A DNA stretch of 64,000 nucleotides from Thalassomonas viridans. GTDB taxonomy: Bacteria > Pseudomonadota > Gammaproteobacteria > Enterobacterales > Alteromonadaceae. The stretch lies in the NCBI RefSeq assembly GCF_000948985.2, contig NZ_CP059733.1, positions 3,782,001 through 3,846,000 of the forward strand, written 5' to 3'. Made by a program: the position numbers and the translations under genes. Shown here piece by piece: positions 25,371-35,479 of the stretch. Under the pieces are notes generated by a model that worked only from the letters and a program-made list of their open reading frames with translations, was not told the DNA's origin and searched no databases. Each line of letters begins with the position of its first letter. Position 1 is the first letter of the stretch.

Positions 25371-25422
25371 ATTGTAAACAAATAACAGCTAAATCTTCTC
25401 TGGGCTATTCCTCAGTTGAAGA

Positions 25423-26022
25423 CTATTCTGCGGTTGAAGACTCATCCTGGCTGATACGACTGGCGACCGCGCCCATCTGCCCCTTGTACTTGGCATCGTT
25501 GCGTTTGTTATAAGGCGTTACCGCCTTAGACGACATGGTTTCAAAGTTCAGCGCGGCGATTTTCATTTTCGGCCTTAGCGCCAACGGCAATTTACCGCTG
25601 TTGTAAAACTCCAGTACGATTTGTCCGGACCAGCCGGGATCAATACGATGGGCGGTTACGTGCACCATTAACCCCAGACGCGCCAAAGAGGAGCGGCCGT
25701 CTAACCAGCCGACGATATCATCCGGCAGGGTTACCGACTCATAAGTCACGGCAAGGGCCAGTTCACCGGGATGAAGGAAGAAAGCTTCCCCGTCGGGGAT
25801 AAAGATCTCTTCACTCATTACCGAGTTCATCGCCTTTTGCATTTCTTCTTTTGGCCCGCTTAAATCGATATAAGGTGCGGTATGGTCCTGAAACACGCGA
25901 AATTCATTGCCCAAACGAATATCGACGCTGACCCCGGAGATCATGTTGGCGCTTGGGGCCGGCTCAATCTGAATTTTACCGTCTGCTATATGTTGTTTTA
26001 TATCCTGGTCACTTAATCTCAT
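25423..26022 (-). CDS. dcd: dCTP deaminase
   Basis: The 199-aa enzyme has [33 protein letters not shown] (catalytic Glu and nucleotide-binding region around 110-140) and [16 protein letters not shown]. It deaminates dCTP to dUTP, the main source of dTMP in gammaproteobacteria. The length matches E. coli Dcd with a short C-terminal extension (QDESSTAE). It is separated from apbC by 68 nt and probably shares its transcript. Confidence 0.95.
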   Translation of the reverse strand: MRLSDQDIKQHIADGKIQIEPAPSANMISGVSVDIRLGNEFRVFQDHTAPYIDLSGPKEEMQKAMNSVMSEEIFIPDGEAFFLHPGELALAVTYESVTLPDDIVGWLDGRSSLARLGLMVHVTAHRIDPGWSGQIVLEFYNSGKLPLALRPKMKIAALNFETMSSKAVTPYNKRNDAKYKGQMGAVASRISQDESSTAE

Positions 26023-26090
26023 AAGGTCTTCTTCTTGGTTTAATCCCTATTGGCGGTCTCTGTCCGCTTCTAACTATCTATACTACCCAC

Positions 26091-27194
26091 TTAGCGCGTG
26101 ATAATTTCTGCGGTGTCCGGGCTGCGGCTGTCCAGCTGGTAAAATAACTGCGCCGCCATATTGCGGGCTATTTTACGGTAAAGCAAGGCAATTTCACCAG
26201 CGCTATTTTCTATTATCTCGGATTTGCCCAAATCGGCATCTTGCCTGATGGCAATATCCAGAGGCAATTGCCCCAATAACCGGGTTTGATAGTTAGCGGC
26301 AATATCTTCTCCCCCGCCCTGGCCGAACAGGTGAGATTTTTCGCCGCAATGCTGGCACAGGTGGTAACTCATGTTCTCCACCACCCCTAATACCGGTACC
26401 TGGACCTTATCAAACATAATAATGCCCTTGGCGGCATCGGCCAGGGCGATATCCTGGGGCGTGGTTACTACCACGGCCGCCGCTACCGGCACTTTTTGCG
26501 CCAGGGTCAGCTGAATGTCGCCTGTGCCCGGCGGCATATCTATCAGCAAATAATCTAAGTCTGACCAGTCGGTTTCATTAAGCAGCTGATTAAAAGCGGA
26601 GCTGGCCATGGGACCGCGCCATACCGTGGCTTCTTCATCCGGCACCAGAAAGCCGATAGACATGGCATCTAAGCCCTGCGCATCCAACGGCGTCATCAGC
26701 TTGCCGTCTTTGGAGGTGGGTTTTTCATTTTTCAGCCCCAGCATGGTCGGAATGGAAGGACCGTAAATATCGGCGTCCAAGATACCTACTTTTGCCCCTT
26801 CCGCCATCAGGGCATAGGCCAGATTGACGGTTGTAGTGGATTTGCCGACCCCGCCCTTACCTGAGGCGATGGCAATAATATTACCGACATTAGCTATATC
26901 ATGGCTTCTTACCGGCTGTATCTGCAATTGAATATCGAAAGTGACATTGGCTTGCAACGCTTCGCTGAGCTTGTCTGCCACCTGGGCCAGTTCAAAAGAA
27001 CAGGGAAAAGGTACCGTCAGCCCTACGGTGATTTCTTTACCTTCCCGGGCAAGGGAAAAACCGGTACACAAGGGCAATATGCCCTCAGGAAAAATATCCG
27101 AGCGATACCCGGTCAGGGTATCCTCTATAAGTTGCTTGATTTCATCGCTGTTAAGCACAGTTTCTGCTTTACTGGAAAAAAACTTACCGAACAA
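26091..27194 (-). CDS. apbC: Iron-sulfur cluster carrier protein ApbC (Mrp)
   Basis: The 367-aa P-loop ATPase has an N-terminal MIP18/DUF59-like domain (1-95). The ATPase shows the deviant Walker A GKGGVGKSTTT (about 110-120), LDADIYGPSIP, DYLLIDMPPGTGD, and a CQHCG cysteine pair (about 280) that holds the cluster. It delivers Fe-S clusters to apoproteins. It is divergent from metG, a conserved gammaproteobacterial arrangement. Confidence 0.95.
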   Translation of the reverse strand: MFGKFFSSKAETVLNSDEIKQLIEDTLTGYRSDIFPEGILPLCTGFSLAREGKEITVGLTVPFPCSFELAQVADKLSEALQANVTFDIQLQIQPVRSHDIANVGNIIAIASGKGGVGKSTTTVNLAYALMAEGAKVGILDADIYGPSIPTMLGLKNEKPTSKDGKLMTPLDAQGLDAMSIGFLVPDEEATVWRGPMASSAFNQLLNETDWSDLDYLLIDMPPGTGDIQLTLAQKVPVAAAVVVTTPQDIALADAAKGIIMFDKVQVPVLGVVENMSYHLCQHCGEKSHLFGQGGGEDIAANYQTRLLGQLPLDIAIRQDADLGKSEIIENSAGEIALLYRKIARNMAAQLFYQLDSRSPDTAEIITR

Positions 27195-27364
27195 TTTCAG
27201 TCACCGAAACTAGGTTATATTCAATACAGCTTTCAATACCGTTAAGGGTGTTCACCCCAGACATAAGAAAGATTGAATAAAACGTAATAATTATTAATGA
27301 AAAGAGACCTTAAATTCTGTACCATTCCCCCCATGATTACCATCAAAATAATATTTAGCTTTAT

Positions 27365-29428
27365 ATGTCAGTAGAAAAGACTATGGAACAGCCGTTAACA
27401 CCAACGCCGGCAAAGCGTAAAATACTTGCCACCTGCGCCCTGCCCTATGCCAATGGCTCTATTCATTTAGGCCATCTGTTAGAGCATATTCAAACCGATA
27501 TCTGGGTGCGTTTCCAGCGAATGCGCGGCCATGAAGTCTATTTCGTTTGCGCCGACGATGCCCACGGCACCCCTATCATGCTTAAGGCCCAGGAACTGGG
27601 CATGACACCGGAAGAGATGATCGCCGGTGTACGCGAAGAGCATATGGCGGATTTTAACGATTTCCATATCAGTTTTGACAATTATCATTCCACCCATTGC
27701 GATGAAAACCGCGAGTTATCGGAAGAGATCTATAACCGTCTGCATGCCAAAGGCCATATCAAGACCAAAGTGATCTCCCAGCTGTACGATCCGGAAAAAG
27801 GCATGTTCCTGCCGGACCGTTTCGTTAAGGGCACCTGCCCGAGCTGTAAAAGCGAAGATCAGAACGGCGACAGCTGCGACAGCTGCGGCGCCACCTATTC
27901 GCCGACAGAAGTGATCAACCCGCGCTCTGTGGTTTCGGGCGCCACGCCGGTATTAAAAGATTCCGAACACTACTTCTTCGACCTGCCGGCCTTTGGCGAA
28001 ATGCTACAGGAATGGACCCGCAGCGGCTCCCTGCAGGACGAGATGGCCAACAAGCTCGGCGAATGGTTCGAACAAGGCTTGCAGCAGTGGGATATCAGCC
28101 GCGATGCCCCGTACTTCGGCTTTGAAATCCCCAATGCCCCGGGCAAGTATTTCTATGTCTGGCTGGACGCTCCTATCGGTTATATGGGCAGTTTTAAAAA
28201 CCTGTGTGACAAGGCCGGAATCGATTTTGACACCTACTGGCAGAAAGACTCGGACGCCGAGTTGTACCACTTTATCGGTAAAGACATCATCTACTTCCAC
28301 AGCCTGTTCTGGCCGGCCATGCTGGAAGGCGCCGGATACCGTAAGCCGACTTCAGTTTACGCCCACGGTTTTGTTACCGTCAACGGCGCGAAAATGTCCA
28401 AATCCAAGGGCACCTTTATCAAGGGCCGCACTTACCTGGAGCATTTAAACCCGGAATACCTGCGTTATTATTATGCCGCCAAGCTCACCAGCCGCATCGA
28501 CGACCTGGATCTGAACCTGGAAGATTTTGCCCAGCGGGTTAACTCGGACCTGGTCGGCAAGGTCGTTAACATCGCCTCCCGTTGCGCCAGCTTTATCACC
28601 AAGCGCTTTGAGGGCATGTTATCAACCAACATAGACGATCAGGCGCTGGCAGATGAAGTGATGGCTGCCGGCGACAGCATAGCCGCCCATTACGAGTCCC
28701 GCGACTTTGGCCGCGCCATGCGTGAAATCATGGCGCTTGCCGACAAGGTCAACGAATATATTGCCGTGAAAGAACCTTGGCAGCTGGTAAAAGATGAAAG
28801 CAAGCAGCAGGAAGTACAGGACATTTGCTCACTGGGCATCAATATGTTCCGTACCCTGATGACTTACCTTAAGCCAGTATTACCTAAACTGGCCGAAAGC
28901 ACAGAAGCCTTCCTGAACGACGAACTTGTCTGGGAAGGCCACAAAACCCTATTAACCGATCATAAAATCAACAAGTTCAAAGCCTTATTGCAACGTGTTG
29001 ATATGGATAAAGTAAACGCCATGACAGAAGCATCAAAAGAAAGTTTAGCCGTAGAAGAGAAGGCCCCGGTAAACGGCCCGTTAGCCGACGATCCCATCAG
29101 CGACGAAATCCAGTTTGACGATTTCGCTAAAATCGATTTGCGTGTCGCGAAAATCGTTAAGGCCGAACATGTGGAAAAAGCCGACAAGTTATTACGCCTT
29201 GAGCTGGACTTAGGCGGTGAAACCCGCCAGGTATTCGCCGGTATCAAGTCTGCCTACCAGCCGGAAGATCTGGAAGGCAAACTCACGGTAATGGTTGCCA
29301 ACCTGGCGCCGCGCAAGATGCGCTTTGGCATGTCTGAAGGCATGGTATTAGCAGCAGGCCCGGGCGGTAAAGATCTGTGGATCTTAAACCCTGAAGAAGG
29401 TGCCCAGCCGGGTATGCGGGTAAAATAA
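27365..29428 (+). CDS. metG: Methionine-tRNA ligase
   Basis: The 687-aa class I synthetase has the HIGH-type signature HLGHLLEH and zinc cysteines ([18 protein letters not shown]) in the connective domain. A KMSKS loop (AKMSKSKG, about 340) and a C-terminal dimerisation/tRNA-binding domain ([20 protein letters not shown] onward) follow. It charges initiator and elongator tRNA-Met. Divergent transcription from apbC leaves 170 nt for both promoters. Confidence 0.97.
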   Translation: MSVEKTMEQPLTPTPAKRKILATCALPYANGSIHLGHLLEHIQTDIWVRFQRMRGHEVYFVCADDAHGTPIMLKAQELGMTPEEMIAGVREEHMADFNDFHISFDNYHSTHCDENRELSEEIYNRLHAKGHIKTKVISQLYDPEKGMFLPDRFVKGTCPSCKSEDQNGDSCDSCGATYSPTEVINPRSVVSGATPVLKDSEHYFFDLPAFGEMLQEWTRSGSLQDEMANKLGEWFEQGLQQWDISRDAPYFGFEIPNAPGKYFYVWLDAPIGYMGSFKNLCDKAGIDFDTYWQKDSDAELYHFIGKDIIYFHSLFWPAMLEGAGYRKPTSVYAHGFVTVNGAKMSKSKGTFIKGRTYLEHLNPEYLRYYYAAKLTSRIDDLDLNLEDFAQRVNSDLVGKVVNIASRCASFITKRFEGMLSTNIDDQALADEVMAAGDSIAAHYESRDFGRAMREIMALADKVNEYIAVKEPWQLVKDESKQQEVQDICSLGINMFRTLMTYLKPVLPKLAESTEAFLNDELVWEGHKTLLTDHKINKFKALLQRVDMDKVNAMTEASKESLAVEEKAPVNGPLADDPISDEIQFDDFAKIDLRVAKIVKAEHVEKADKLLRLELDLGGETRQVFAGIKSAYQPEDLEGKLTVMVANLAPRKMRFGMSEGMVLAAGPGGKDLWILNPEEGAQPGMRVK

Positions 29429-29506
29429 TTGCTTGAGTGATTGTTGCCGCGGCGCTCATTCCCGAAGCCGCTGCAACATCCAGGACATATGTTATATATG
29501 TAAGTA

Positions 29507-29534
29507 AAAGGCGGGCGAATGTCCGCCTTTTTCC
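29507..29534 (+). terminator. Terminator of metG
   Basis: AAAGGCGGGC-GAAT-GTCCGCCTTT is followed by TTCC. It is about 80 nt after the metG stop and close to the convergent gene end at 29561, so it may serve both. Confidence 0.85.
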
Positions 29535-29560
29535 TGTCTGGCGATAAAAACTAGCCGGGC

Positions 29561-30895
29561 TTAGCCTGCTCCGTCAGTTGCTTCTTCGCCGTCGTCCTCT
29601 TCGTCTCCAGCTTCGTTTTCTTCATCTCCGGCATCTTCTTCATTGCCGTCCCCGGGTTCATCAATGGTCTCAGGGATTTCCATGCCCCCGGCAAGTAAGG
29701 TTTCACCCTGTTCGATTAACTGCTGCATATGCTCATTAGCATTTTGCTGCAGGTCATTGATAATGATCTTAACTTCAATCACAGTCGCCTTAATTTCTAC
29801 CCGTTTGGCATAAAGCTCGTCATAGGCTTGCTGCATTGCTTCCCGGTTAGCTTCGTCATCATCGCAAAAGCGCAGGCACTCTGACAGTTCTCTCAGTTCA
29901 TGCGAAATTTCCTCCTGCTCATAGGCTAACTCTTCAATAAACAGGAAATAAGCAAATGCCAAATCATGCAGTTCTTCTTTTTCTTGCCACAAAAGATCGA
30001 TTTCGGCAAAGGTTGCTTCGCCTGTTTCATTGAGCCGGTAGCCCGCCAGTTCCAGTTCCAGGTGCTGCTCTTCAAGGTCGGCGATTTCGGCTTCAAGCGC
30101 CTGCCCGCGGGCATCCAGCTCCCTTGAGCGTATACCAGCTTCTTGCCTGACTGCACGTAAACAGGCCACGGCATCATCCTGTCCAAAACAGTGCCCGGTA
30201 TGGCTAAAAGCGATATCCTGATCTATCTCCGGCAATTCATGAGGTTCTTGTTCACCATGCTCCCGGTCATCTTGACCGACATGACCCTGTTCCAAATACT
30301 CCTGCACAACAGCAATAAAGTCTTCCTTGAGCGCTAATACCGGCACCAGCTTATCCAGCTGCTTGTAAGCCAGATCCAACATTTTCATATCCAGTTCAAG
30401 CGATTCTTGCTCCAGGTGCTCCAGCTTGGCTTTAAGCTCGGCTTCCAACTCGGCAAGGCTTGCTTCATCTTCGGCTTGATCCAGCAGCCGATATAATTCA
30501 TCAAACTGGGCTTCAAGTTCGGCGAATTTTTCGTGTAAGGCTTCTTTATCCAGCTCAACCTCTTCGGATTGCTGATAATGGGCTTCCGCCTGTTCATAAA
30601 GATGCCCGGCTTTTTCGAACAAATGATCCTTTTGCCAGTTATCCGGCGTCTCGTCTACCGCCGCAAACAGCTGATTTAACTCCTCATCCAGTACCTGCTC
30701 CTGCTGCCAGAAGGCATTAAACTCCTGTTCCAGCAAAGCATATTGCTCATCAAGACAAACATAGGCCTGTTCGGCACCTGAACAGTTTTCTTCATAGGCA
30801 AGCGCACCATTTTCCTGAATGTGACTAAGTGCATGGACATTTGTTCCCAACAGCAGGGCACAAAGAACGGATGTGTAAAGGCTTGTACGTTTCAT
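29561..30895 (-). CDS. Exported, highly acidic coiled-coil protein, unknown function
   Basis: The protein is 444 aa from ATG 30895, with GAGG 9 nt upstream, and has a signal peptide ending NVHA. The mature protein is almost entirely heptad-like helix rich in Glu and Leu (for example EDEASLAELEAELKAKLEHL). It has a few cysteines (CSGAEQAYVCLDEQY, CFGQDDAVACL, CLRFC) that look paired. It ends in a strongly acidic tail of Glu, Asp and Gly. No family is recognised. It could be a periplasmic structural or metal-binding protein; the sequence does not decide. Confidence 0.65.
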   Translation of the reverse strand: MKRTSLYTSVLCALLLGTNVHALSHIQENGALAYEENCSGAEQAYVCLDEQYALLEQEFNAFWQQEQVLDEELNQLFAAVDETPDNWQKDHLFEKAGHLYEQAEAHYQQSEEVELDKEALHEKFAELEAQFDELYRLLDQAEDEASLAELEAELKAKLEHLEQESLELDMKMLDLAYKQLDKLVPVLALKEDFIAVVQEYLEQGHVGQDDREHGEQEPHELPEIDQDIAFSHTGHCFGQDDAVACLRAVRQEAGIRSRELDARGQALEAEIADLEEQHLELELAGYRLNETGEATFAEIDLLWQEKEELHDLAFAYFLFIEELAYEQEEISHELRELSECLRFCDDDEANREAMQQAYDELYAKRVEIKATVIEVKIIINDLQQNANEHMQQLIEQGETLLAGGMEIPETIDEPGDGNEEDAGDEENEAGDEEDDGEEATDGAG

Positions 30896-30910
30896 ATAAC
30901 TCGACCTCAA

Positions 30911-31275
30911 AAAACAACGTGAATGTTGAAGTTAGAAAATAAAAAATACATGCTAAAAATGTTGTGGCTGAGCCCCTGACGGATTTCAGCTAAAGAAGGG
31001 AGAGAAGTGTCTCACTCGCTTTGGTAACCCCGCTATCAATAGGATAAATCCCTTAGACCGGAAGCTTTGCGTCCCAGGCTTTCGCCTGGTTTGCCATTTT
31101 CAACGTGTACTACAAAGCTATACACAAATTTAGGGATCTACAATTTTTTTCTGAAAAAAATTACCTGGTGTTTCGATTTTGTTTGGGGTGTGTCACAACC
31201 GGGTAAATCACATTTTAAAAGGGTGTTCTTCATGCGCTTCATTTATCCTGCAATCCGCTTTTCTTGCCACACACT
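30911..31275. other. Intergenic region upstream of the acidic coiled-coil gene
   Basis: No gene is supported here. The stretch separates the convergent or tandem minus-strand units and must contain the promoter of the acidic protein gene. CCTGGTTTG and CCCAGGCTTTCGCCTGG (around 31072-31092) form a weak hairpin. Confidence 0.35.
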
Positions 31276-31908
31276 TTATGCAAACTCATTTTTAACAGCA
31301 TAAATTGCCGCCTGGGTCCTGTCGCTTAATTTCAGCTTAGACAGCAAGTTGCTGACATGCACTTTTACGGTTTTTAAGCTGATAAAAAGCTCATCGGCAA
31401 TCGCCTGGTTGCTAAGCCCCTGCCCCAAAAGCGCCAGAATTTCAGTCTCCCGCCGGGTCAGGGCCTCCCCGGTGCGTTGTTTTGCCGCCCCCAACGCCAG
31501 CTTTGCAGCTACCTCCGGTTGAATATAATATCCGCCGCAGGCAACTTTGCGTACCGCAGCGAGCAGCTCGTCGCCGTCGATATCTTTTAACATAAACCCC
31601 AAAGCTCCGGACTCAATCGCCTGGCTGATTTTAAGCTCACCGGAAAAACTGGTGAGTATCGCCACGCCAGTGCTTAACCCCCTGCTTTGAATTTTATCCA
31701 GGGTTTCCAGGCCGTCTCCCCTGGGCATGTTCAAATCCAGTAAAGCAACATCCGGGGCATGCTGTTCAATTAACTCGAATGCCCGCCGACCATTGTCGGC
31801 CTGGGCGAGAATAACCATATCATCTTCCAGCTCCAGCAGGCGGGCTATGCCCTGACGCACTACATGATGATCATCGGCTATCACTATACTTATTTGCTTA
31901 TCAGGCAT
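31276..31908 (-). CDS. NarL/FixJ-family response regulator
   Basis: The 210-aa protein has a receiver domain with the acidic pair (ADDHH), phospho-acceptor Asp in LLDLNMPRGDGL (about 58), and Thr/Lys switch residues in LTSF and MLKD. A LuxR-type HTH at the C-terminus (LTRRETEILALLGQGLSNQA, IADELFISLKTVKVHVSNLL) binds DNA. Its start overlaps the histidine kinase end by 8 nt, so the pair is co-translated. Targets are not evident. Confidence 0.93.
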   Translation of the reverse strand: MPDKQISIVIADDHHVVRQGIARLLELEDDMVILAQADNGRRAFELIEQHAPDVALLDLNMPRGDGLETLDKIQSRGLSTGVAILTSFSGELKISQAIESGALGFMLKDIDGDELLAAVRKVACGGYYIQPEVAAKLALGAAKQRTGEALTRRETEILALLGQGLSNQAIADELFISLKTVKVHVSNLLSKLKLSDRTQAAIYAVKNEFA

Positions 31909-33907
31909 TTAATATTTCCTTTGTTGGCCGTATCAGGGCTGTTTTGAGGCTCATGGCTGTTTTCGGGCTCATGGCTGTTTTCGGGCTCATGGCTGTTTGC
32001 CAGTTCAGGCTAATCTCTGTGCCCTGATTGTGGGTACTGACAACGGATAATTCAGCATTAATTTCACTGGCACGCTCCTGCATCATGGTTAACCCCAGTG
32101 AGCTGCCGCGACGCCGGGCAAAATCAAACCCTATGCCGTTATCCTTAATCGCCAGGCTCAGGTAGTTGTTCCTGATACTTAAGGTTAAGCTGACTTTTGT
32201 AGCGCCAGCATGTTTAACGATATTGTTAAAGGCTTCCTGGGCAACCCGGTAAAAAGTGAGCCTGACATTATCCGGCAATACCGGCGGCGCTGTAATTGCA
32301 CTCGACAAAGTAAAATGTTTTCTTTTTTCAATGCGTTTTACCAGCCGGGTCAGCAAAACCGCTAAATCATATCCGGCAGACAAATCCGGCCTGAGCCCGC
32401 TCAGTACGGCGCGCATTTCAGACAAGGCCGACTGGGTCAGGCCTCCCAGTTCATCCAGGCATAAACGCGCCTGCTCGGGGTCTTTATGCCATAATTTACC
32501 CGAGATTTTTGCCATCAGGTTGGCTGAAAACAGGGTTTGACTGACTTCATCATGTAGGTCCCGGGCAAGCTGCTGCCGCTCTTTCAGGGCTATCTGCGCT
32601 TTATCACGGACAAAACGCTCCCTGGCAGCAACCGCCAGCGACACCTGACGGTTTAAAGCGGATAAAGTCGCTAAATCCGGCTTCTCTGCGTCCTGACCGG
32701 GCTCAGGTACATAGGCCAGCACCAGCGCCAATAAGCGACCGTTTTCAGCTAATGGCAGGGAAAGCAAGTTATCGCGGACATGTTTACCGGGAGCAGCTAC
32801 TTCGGCGCTTTCGCCCCGGCAGCCGTAAAATTGCTGATAATAATGCCCGGCGCAATCCATAATCTCATCAAACTGCCAGGGGCTCTGCTCACTTGCCGCT
32901 TTGATGGCGGGCACATCGTCAGGATAAAGCACAAGCGCCACTTCCCAGCCCGGGAGTAAGTGTTGATATTGCTGAACAATAAAGGAATAAAAGTCAGCCG
33001 CATACAAACGGCTGACCAGGCTTTCACCGGCCTGACTCACCAGCTCCAGCTGCTTTATCTGGCTGGCAGAAGCCGACAGCCGCGCGCCGGATTCATTTTT
33101 CGAACGCGATAAATCCTCCAGCATATGATTCACCGAAGTCATTAAGGTTGCCAGCTCGTCTTTGCCCGTAGACGCCAACCTGACGGTAAAGTCTCCCTGG
33201 GAGATCTTTCTGGTAACCGCCAGCAATTTATCGATAGGGATTAGTAAACTTTGGCTGACTTTAATCCCCGCCAGGGCACTGAAGAAAATCATCAGCGTAG
33301 CCAGCAAAGCGGCAATATATAAAGCATATCTCTCCTGACTCCGGGCAAATTCGGCATGAATCTCCGCTTCACGCTCCAGGGTCGCCGTTAATGCTTTAAT
33401 GGCTGCAAGAATATCCCCTTTATAGGTTTTGCTTTTCTCCTCCCACAAAAATAAGGCGCTGCTGGGAAAACCATGACTAAGTAAATTAACATATTGCCGG
33501 GTTTCCCCGATAAATAAATCATGCCCGGCGACCAAACGCCGCAACAGGCGGCGGCTGTCCTGGCTTAACTCCCGGGTAGAAATAGCCGCCACGCTGCGCT
33601 CGAACTGTTCCAGCACCCGGGAATATCGCTCCAGATAAAGCGGGTCTTTGGCAATAAGATAAGCGCGTATCAGCTCGTTTTCTTCGCTGAAAGCCACATG
33701 CAACTGGTGTATTTGCTTGTGCAGCTGATGATCCCGCTGGGCAACGGCCACATAATGCTGATGCACCCGGCTGACAAAATATAGGCTGAACAAGGCAATC
33801 ATGGATGACAACAGTACCGACAGCATAAAGCCGTAATGGATCCGGGATCTGATGGACAGCCGGAGAGCAAAAAAACGGTTAATCGCCTGCATTGAGCTGC
33901 TCGACAT
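31901..33907 (-). CDS. NarX-like membrane histidine kinase (HAMP, GAF-like, HisKA_3, HATPase)
   Basis: The 668-aa kinase has helix TM1 (about 20-45), a helical periplasmic sensor, and TM2 (about 193-213). HAMP (215-270) is followed by a GAF-like domain (about 280-420), HisKA_3 with the phosphorylated His in ARDLHDEVSQ, and an ATPase with DNGIGFD. A short 6-residue repeat (AMSPKT, three units) precedes its C-terminus. The start overlaps the upstream binding-protein gene by 29 nt; ATG 33892 is an alternative start. It works with the NarL-type regulator, and probably with the binding protein as its periplasmic input. Confidence 0.9.
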   Translation of the reverse strand: MSSSSMQAINRFFALRLSIRSRIHYGFMLSVLLSSMIALFSLYFVSRVHQHYVAVAQRDHQLHKQIHQLHVAFSEENELIRAYLIAKDPLYLERYSRVLEQFERSVAAISTRELSQDSRRLLRRLVAGHDLFIGETRQYVNLLSHGFPSSALFLWEEKSKTYKGDILAAIKALTATLEREAEIHAEFARSQERYALYIAALLATLMIFFSALAGIKVSQSLLIPIDKLLAVTRKISQGDFTVRLASTGKDELATLMTSVNHMLEDLSRSKNESGARLSASASQIKQLELVSQAGESLVSRLYAADFYSFIVQQYQHLLPGWEVALVLYPDDVPAIKAASEQSPWQFDEIMDCAGHYYQQFYGCRGESAEVAAPGKHVRDNLLSLPLAENGRLLALVLAYVPEPGQDAEKPDLATLSALNRQVSLAVAARERFVRDKAQIALKERQQLARDLHDEVSQTLFSANLMAKISGKLWHKDPEQARLCLDELGGLTQSALSEMRAVLSGLRPDLSAGYDLAVLLTRLVKRIEKRKHFTLSSAITAPPVLPDNVRLTFYRVAQEAFNNIVKHAGATKVSLTLSIRNNYLSLAIKDNGIGFDFARRRGSSLGLTMMQERASEINAELSVVSTHNQGTEISLNWQTAMSPKTAMSPKTAMSLKTALIRPTKEILNA
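31940..31999 (-). repeat. 18-bp in-frame repeats near the 3' end of the kinase gene
   Basis: CTCATGGCTGTTTTCGGG on the plus strand recurs about three times and encodes AMSPKT/AMSLKT. It lies after the ATPase domain, so length changes would probably be tolerated. Confidence 0.85.
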
Positions 33908-35165
33908 CTTGTTTTACCTGCTGCATTGCCTGGTCAAAATCCCGTTTTCCCAGTAAAACCTCATTAAGATTTCTGCTGAGAATATCGTCTACTTTCCCGT
34001 CATTGGCATAATCAACTTTTTTCAGTCCCAGCAGGGTTTCTTCGATAAACACCCGGGCATGAGCAGGATCTTTTAACTGGCTGAATACCCGGGAGCGGCT
34101 CACCGATTGACGCGATGGCATCATGGCGCCTGACTCGGTAAAAATAGCTTGGCCTTTCTGACTCACCAGCCATTTCAAAAAACGCCAGGCGGCCGCTTTT
34201 TTGCCGGATTTCTCACTGATAACATAACCGGCGCCGCCGATTTTATTTACCCGCACTTTCCCTTTGGGCAAACCGGCCACGCCCCAATTAATTCCCTGGA
34301 ATTGCAAAAGTTCGGGTACTACCGCATGGTTGCCGAACAACATAGCGGCCTGCCCGCGGGTAAAGTAGCTGACTGCCTCGGAAGTGGTTACATCAATATG
34401 CTGCAACGGGCTTGTTTGTTGGATAAGCTTAACAAACCAGGCAAGCGCGGCAATGCCCTCAGGAGTGCTCACCATATGCTCACGGGAATAAGCCTGGTGG
34501 TCGGCAATATTCAGGGTATTTTGCCACATCAGCATCGGCAGCCAGTCACGGGAGTGGGCCACGCCATATTGCGGCTGCTCCGGCCGGGTTAATGCCTTTG
34601 CCGTGGTAAAGAACTCATCCCAACTCCAGTTCTCTTGCGGGTAGTCCAGGCCGGCCCGGTCAAAAAGGTTTTTATTGTAGAAAATAACTTTAGTGTCATT
34701 ATCCCGGGGAAAGCCATAGAGCTGCCCCCGGTGCCGGAATAAAGATAGTAATTGTGGGTAAAAATCGCCGGTATTGTAACTATCCTCTGCGATCAGAGGC
34801 TCAAGGGAAGCCAGGTATCCCTGCTCAATATAACGCTGGATAGAGGTAAGAAAAAGTACATCCGGCGGGTTATCCGACGCCAGCCAACCATCGACATGCT
34901 GGAAGTATTCAGACCAGGGCTTATGCAGGGAATTAACCTTGATATCCGGATTTTCTGATTCAAAAACGGCTATGATGCGTTCATTTACCCGCACTTCCCA
35001 GGGGTTGCCCCAGTAAGACCAGGTGATGGCAATCTGTGCCGTATTTTGTCCTGCCATCAATAAGCCGGGCATCCAAGCCAAACACAGCCAGACAGTGATC
35101 GTTGCCCGGATAAAAGCTCGCCCCTTTTTCAAGGGAGCAAATATTGAAAATAAGAACCTGACCAC
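33879..35165 (-). CDS. Extracellular solute-binding protein (family 1), likely sensory
   Basis: The 428-aa protein has a signal peptide (about 1-38) and the two-lobed family 1 binding-protein pattern: YWGNPWEVRVNERIIAVFES, PDVLFLTSIQRYIEQGYL, YGFPRDNDTKVIFYNKNLFD, WSWDEFFTTAKAL, GHHA-like VVPELLQF and GAGYVISEKSGKKAAAWRFL. These normally bind sugars for ABC importers. No permease or ATPase is adjacent. The gene overlaps the histidine kinase, so I infer that it reports a ligand, probably a sugar, to the kinase. Confidence 0.87.
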   Translation of the reverse strand: MVRFLFSIFAPLKKGRAFIRATITVWLCLAWMPGLLMAGQNTAQIAITWSYWGNPWEVRVNERIIAVFESENPDIKVNSLHKPWSEYFQHVDGWLASDNPPDVLFLTSIQRYIEQGYLASLEPLIAEDSYNTGDFYPQLLSLFRHRGQLYGFPRDNDTKVIFYNKNLFDRAGLDYPQENWSWDEFFTTAKALTRPEQPQYGVAHSRDWLPMLMWQNTLNIADHQAYSREHMVSTPEGIAALAWFVKLIQQTSPLQHIDVTTSEAVSYFTRGQAAMLFGNHAVVPELLQFQGINWGVAGLPKGKVRVNKIGGAGYVISEKSGKKAAAWRFLKWLVSQKGQAIFTESGAMMPSRQSVSRSRVFSQLKDPAHARVFIEETLLGLKKVDYANDGKVDDILSRNLNEVLLGKRDFDQAMQQVKQDVEQLNAGD

Positions 35166-35479
35166 AGCCCTTCCCTGAACTTACTACCATAATGAACAGG
35201 CATCTTATGTCAGTTAAACAAGCCGTGCAAGATCATCGGAGCTGTACAAAATGACAACAGCAAACTTGGCATAATCTACCGGGGAAAGGAGAAAGGGAAA
35301 GCAAAACAAGCTCCGGTAACACAGTAAGATTACCGGAGCTGCAGGCATTTAGTGCCGTTAGGGAGAGGCAGCAATTCCTGCATTTCCCCGAGGGGAAATT
35401 GTTATAGCATCACAATAACAGTCAGGTAGCATAACCCTTATGGCCCGTTTGAAAAACAGGCCATAAGCTTTACTTAGGA
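35166..35479. other. Intergenic region with a strong hairpin
   Basis: AGCTCCGGTAA (35309-35319) and TTACCGGAGCT (35330-35340) form a perfect 11-bp stem. It lies about 140 nt beyond the end of the minus-strand exported protein gene and could be its terminator. The rest holds the promoter region of the binding-protein operon. Confidence 0.55.
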
